A stretch of DNA of 64,000 bases, from assembly GCA_018894105.1 (NCBI GenBank), contig CM032117.1, forward strand, positions 27,818,501 to 27,882,500, in the 5' to 3' direction. Under the pieces are notes generated by a model that saw nothing but the letters and a program-made list of their open reading frames with translations, had not been told where the DNA came from and ran no database searches. Both the position numbers and the translations under genes were made by a program. This document shows, piece by piece, positions 61,901 to 64,000 of this stretch (position 1 is its first letter; every line of letters starts with the position of its first letter). Source of the stretch: Jacaranda mimosifolia. Lineage: Eukaryota > Streptophyta > Magnoliopsida > Lamiales > Bignoniaceae.

Positions 61901-63790
61901 CTGGGCTCCACCACTTGATTCATCATTTTATCTGTGGGACTTGATGATACTCACTATATCATGCCGATTTATGATAACTTTGATATTCTAGTTAATTATT
62001 TTTTCAACATGTGCTCCTTCAGTGCGAGAATGTGATATATTCTCAGTCTCCTTTTCTTCCTTTGATTGAATTACTCACTATATTTCAACATTTATTTTTT
62101 CTTCCAGATATATATGATGCCTGAGGGCAGTGCAAAAGGGGATCTTCGTCTTTATCATGCAATCAACTTCCCCTTAAAATGGACATTAGATAGGGTTATT
62201 ATGAAAAAGCCACTAGTTGATTCTTTTATGATTTCTCATAAAGGCAAGTTCTGGCTATTTGGTTCTGATCACAGCGGGATTGGCACGAAGAAGAATGGAC
62301 AGCTGGAGATCTGGCATAGCAGCTCACCGCTTGGTCCTTGGAAACCTCATAAGAAGAACCCTATATATAACACAGACAAGAGCATGGGAGCTCGGAATGG
62401 AGGGAGGCCTTTTGTGTATAATGGAAATCTCTATCGTATTGGTCAAGACTGTGGCGATACATATGGGCATCAGATACGTGTATTCAAAGTCGAAGTTCTG
62501 ACTACTGACGAGTTCAAAGAAGTTGAGGTTCCCTTGGGTGTTAAAGAGTCAGTTAAGGGACGAAATTCTTGGAATGGTGCCCGCAACCATCACCTTGATG
62601 TTCAGCAGCTCAGCACTGGCAAGTGGATTGCCGTTATGGATGGAGACCAAGTACCATCCGGAGATGCAATTCATCGCTTCATTCTTGGGTCAACTTCAGT
62701 TGTTACTGTTGCTGCACTTGTTGTACTTGCCGGAATGCTACTTGGGGCGGTAAAGTGTATTGTACCCTTAAGTTGGTGCCCCCACAATATTGGAAAAAGA
62801 AGTGATGCTTTCTTGGCTTGGGAGAGGTCGAACTTATTATCTTCCAAGCTCAGACTTTTCTGCAGTCGCTTGAACAGAGCTAGCTCAGTTCTCCGTGCTA
62901 GAATAAGACCAAACACCTGTGCTGGAACTGTCGTCCTCGTTTTAACAGTTTTGGTGGCTGTGATGCTAATGTGTACTGGGGTTAAGTATATATACGGCAG
63001 AAGTGGTGCAGAGGAACCCTACCCGTTCAATGGGCACTACTCCCAGTTCACTCTATTAACTATGACCTATGATGCTCGTCTTTGGAATTTGAAAATGTAT
63101 GTAAAACATTACTCAAGATGCTCCTCGGTGCGTGAGATAGTTGTGGTCTGGAACAAAGGAATACCTCCACAATCAGGTGATTTTGACTCAGCTGTGCCAG
63201 TAAGGATAAGAGTAGAGAAACAAAACTCGCTAAATAACCGTTTTAAGGTTGATCCTTTGATAAAGACTCGAGCAGTCCTTGAGCTTGATGATGATATTAT
63301 GATGACTTGTGATGATATCGAACGAGGGTTCAAGGTATGGCGTGACCATCCAGATAGGATCGTCGGTTTCTATCCTCGTCTTGTCAATGGCAAACCTTTG
63401 AGATATAGAAGTGAGAAACATGCTCGTTGGCACAATGGATACAACATGATTTTGACAGGGGCCGCTTTCATTGACGGTGAGAAGGCCTTTGAGAGGTATT
63501 GGAGCAAGGAAGCAGCGGCAGGTAGAGCGTTAGTTGACAATTATTTTAATTGTGAGGATGTGCTGATGAACTATTTATATGCAAACGCAAGCTCTTCTAG
63601 TGTAGTTGAGTATGTGAAACCTGCATGGGCAATCGATACGTCAAAAGTCTCAGGAGTTGCAATTAGCAGGAATACACAAGCTCATTATGGGGTCAGAAGC
63701 AAGTGCTTAGAGAGATTCTCAGGTATGTTTGGCAGTTTAAATCACAGAAAGTTGGAATTTAACAGAAGGAAGGATGGGTGGGATGTATAG
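55977..63790 (+). CDS. GINT1: Glucosamine inositolphosphorylceramide transferase 1 (GT64), four exons
   Basis: Exons 55,977-56,321, 56,769-56,891, 61,435-61,602 and 62,108-63,790 all join in phase 0 with GT..AG introns. They give about 772 residues; the Arabidopsis homologue has about 765. The start is the ATG of MGSNPVVSSAG; the frame upstream has no other ATG. Residues 1-45 are Gly/Ser/Asn-rich and cytosolic, with a membrane segment at about 49-70. A propeller-like, GH43-related N-terminal domain follows (TCASLSDAGFPSNFVADPFL at about 135; WRSG/NGGRPFVYNGNLYRIG region). Membrane segments follow at about 403-430 and 484-505. A GT64 (exostosin C-terminal type) domain spans about 525-765, with the metal-binding acidic run ELDDDIMM at 604-611 (DDD 606-608). 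The family adds an N-acetylglucosamine/glucosamine-type sugar to glucuronosyl inositol phosphorylceramide in the Golgi, building plasma-membrane GIPC sphingolipids. No stop or frameshift is seen, so it is probably functional. Confidence 0.93.
56892..61434 (+). other. GINT1: Intron 2 of GINT1, 4,543 bp
   Basis: Bounded by CAG|GTAAAT and ATGCAG|GGT. It is much longer than introns 1 (447 bp) and 3 (505 bp). It has pyrimidine-only and purine-only tracts (58,020-58,087; 60,474-60,522) but no recognisable transposon ends or coding frame. A short frame at 61,318-61,434 is read-through into exon 3. Confidence 0.85.
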
Positions 63791-64000
63791 TGTTGGGAAA
63801 AAAAAAAAATTTCTCAGGCAAAAAAGTGTATTCCCTTTTGTTTTCTTGAGTGTAATTTTTTTTTTTATTAATTTAAAACCTAAACCTTGTAGCCCTCCCT
63901 CCTGTTGTGAATTTGTATTGGAGGGACTTTTGTCAGTTGTAGTCAGTCAATTGTAAATGGTTTGGGATGAGAGCCATGTTTTTATTATACTTCTCCTTTT
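63791..64000 (+). other. GINT1: 3' untranslated region of GINT1 (partial)
   Basis: T-rich sequence after the TAG at 63,788-63,790, with TTGTA-type upstream elements (63,885; 63,938). No canonical AATAAA is visible before the window ends. Confidence 0.6.

Noticed and set aside
1..64000. CRISPR arrays, bacterial operons, rRNA or tRNA genes
   Set aside because: None seen; the tandem repeats present are minisatellites without regular unique spacers, and the DNA is plant nuclear.

Overview
The window is nuclear DNA of a flowering plant, probably a eudicot. It is AT-rich and intron-containing and is dominated by plant transposable elements (Ty3/gypsy LTR elements, a Mutator-like element, PIF/Harbinger, CACTA, hAT-type MITEs). 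The one clearly functional gene encodes a plant-type glycosphingolipid glycosyltransferase. The species cannot be named from the sequence alone.

Layout. 1-1,611: a GC-rich patch at the window edge, then AT-rich DNA with no gene. 1,612-16,608: a decayed minus-strand Ty3/gypsy element. It has long LTRs at 1,612-7,082 and 12,558-16,088 and broken gag-pol between them. A solo LTR of the same family sits inside the left LTR (2,497-5,494, TSD GTGAC), a hAT-type MITE inside the gag-side ORF (11,705-12,322, TSD GTCCGGCC), and a probable organellar DNA insert inside the right LTR. An integrase segment missing from the element lies just outside its right LTR. 16,609-19,970: an AT-rich repeat family and the 3' end of a CACTA transposon. 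20,848-23,529: another solo LTR. 26,361-33,782: a 7.4-kb Mutator-like element with TIRs and a 9-bp TSD. It carries a dead FAR1/FRS-like transposase gene whose 3' end is broken by a gypsy LTR fragment. 33,871-36,046: two MITE-like elements. 38,050-52,900: an AT-rich repeat family interrupted by a 10.5-kb PIF/Harbinger-like element. That element has a Myb/SANT-like ORF, a DDE transposase pseudogene, and a third ORF joining a GRF-type zinc finger to a second Myb/SANT-like segment; a degenerate ~75-bp tandem repeat fills part of its long 5' region. 52,930-53,290: an isolated promoter-like patch. 53,300-55,400: AT-rich spacer.

55,977-63,790 (+) is the functional gene: four exons coding for about 772 residues. 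The product matches plant GINT1, the glucosamine inositolphosphorylceramide transferase with an N-terminal propeller-like domain, three membrane segments and a C-terminal GT64 domain. It would act in the Golgi on glycosyl inositol phosphorylceramides of the plasma membrane. Its intron 2 is 4.5 kb.

The other protein-coding remnants belong to transposons and carry stops or frameshifts. The left 52 kb therefore reads as a nested transposon graveyard next to one housekeeping gene.
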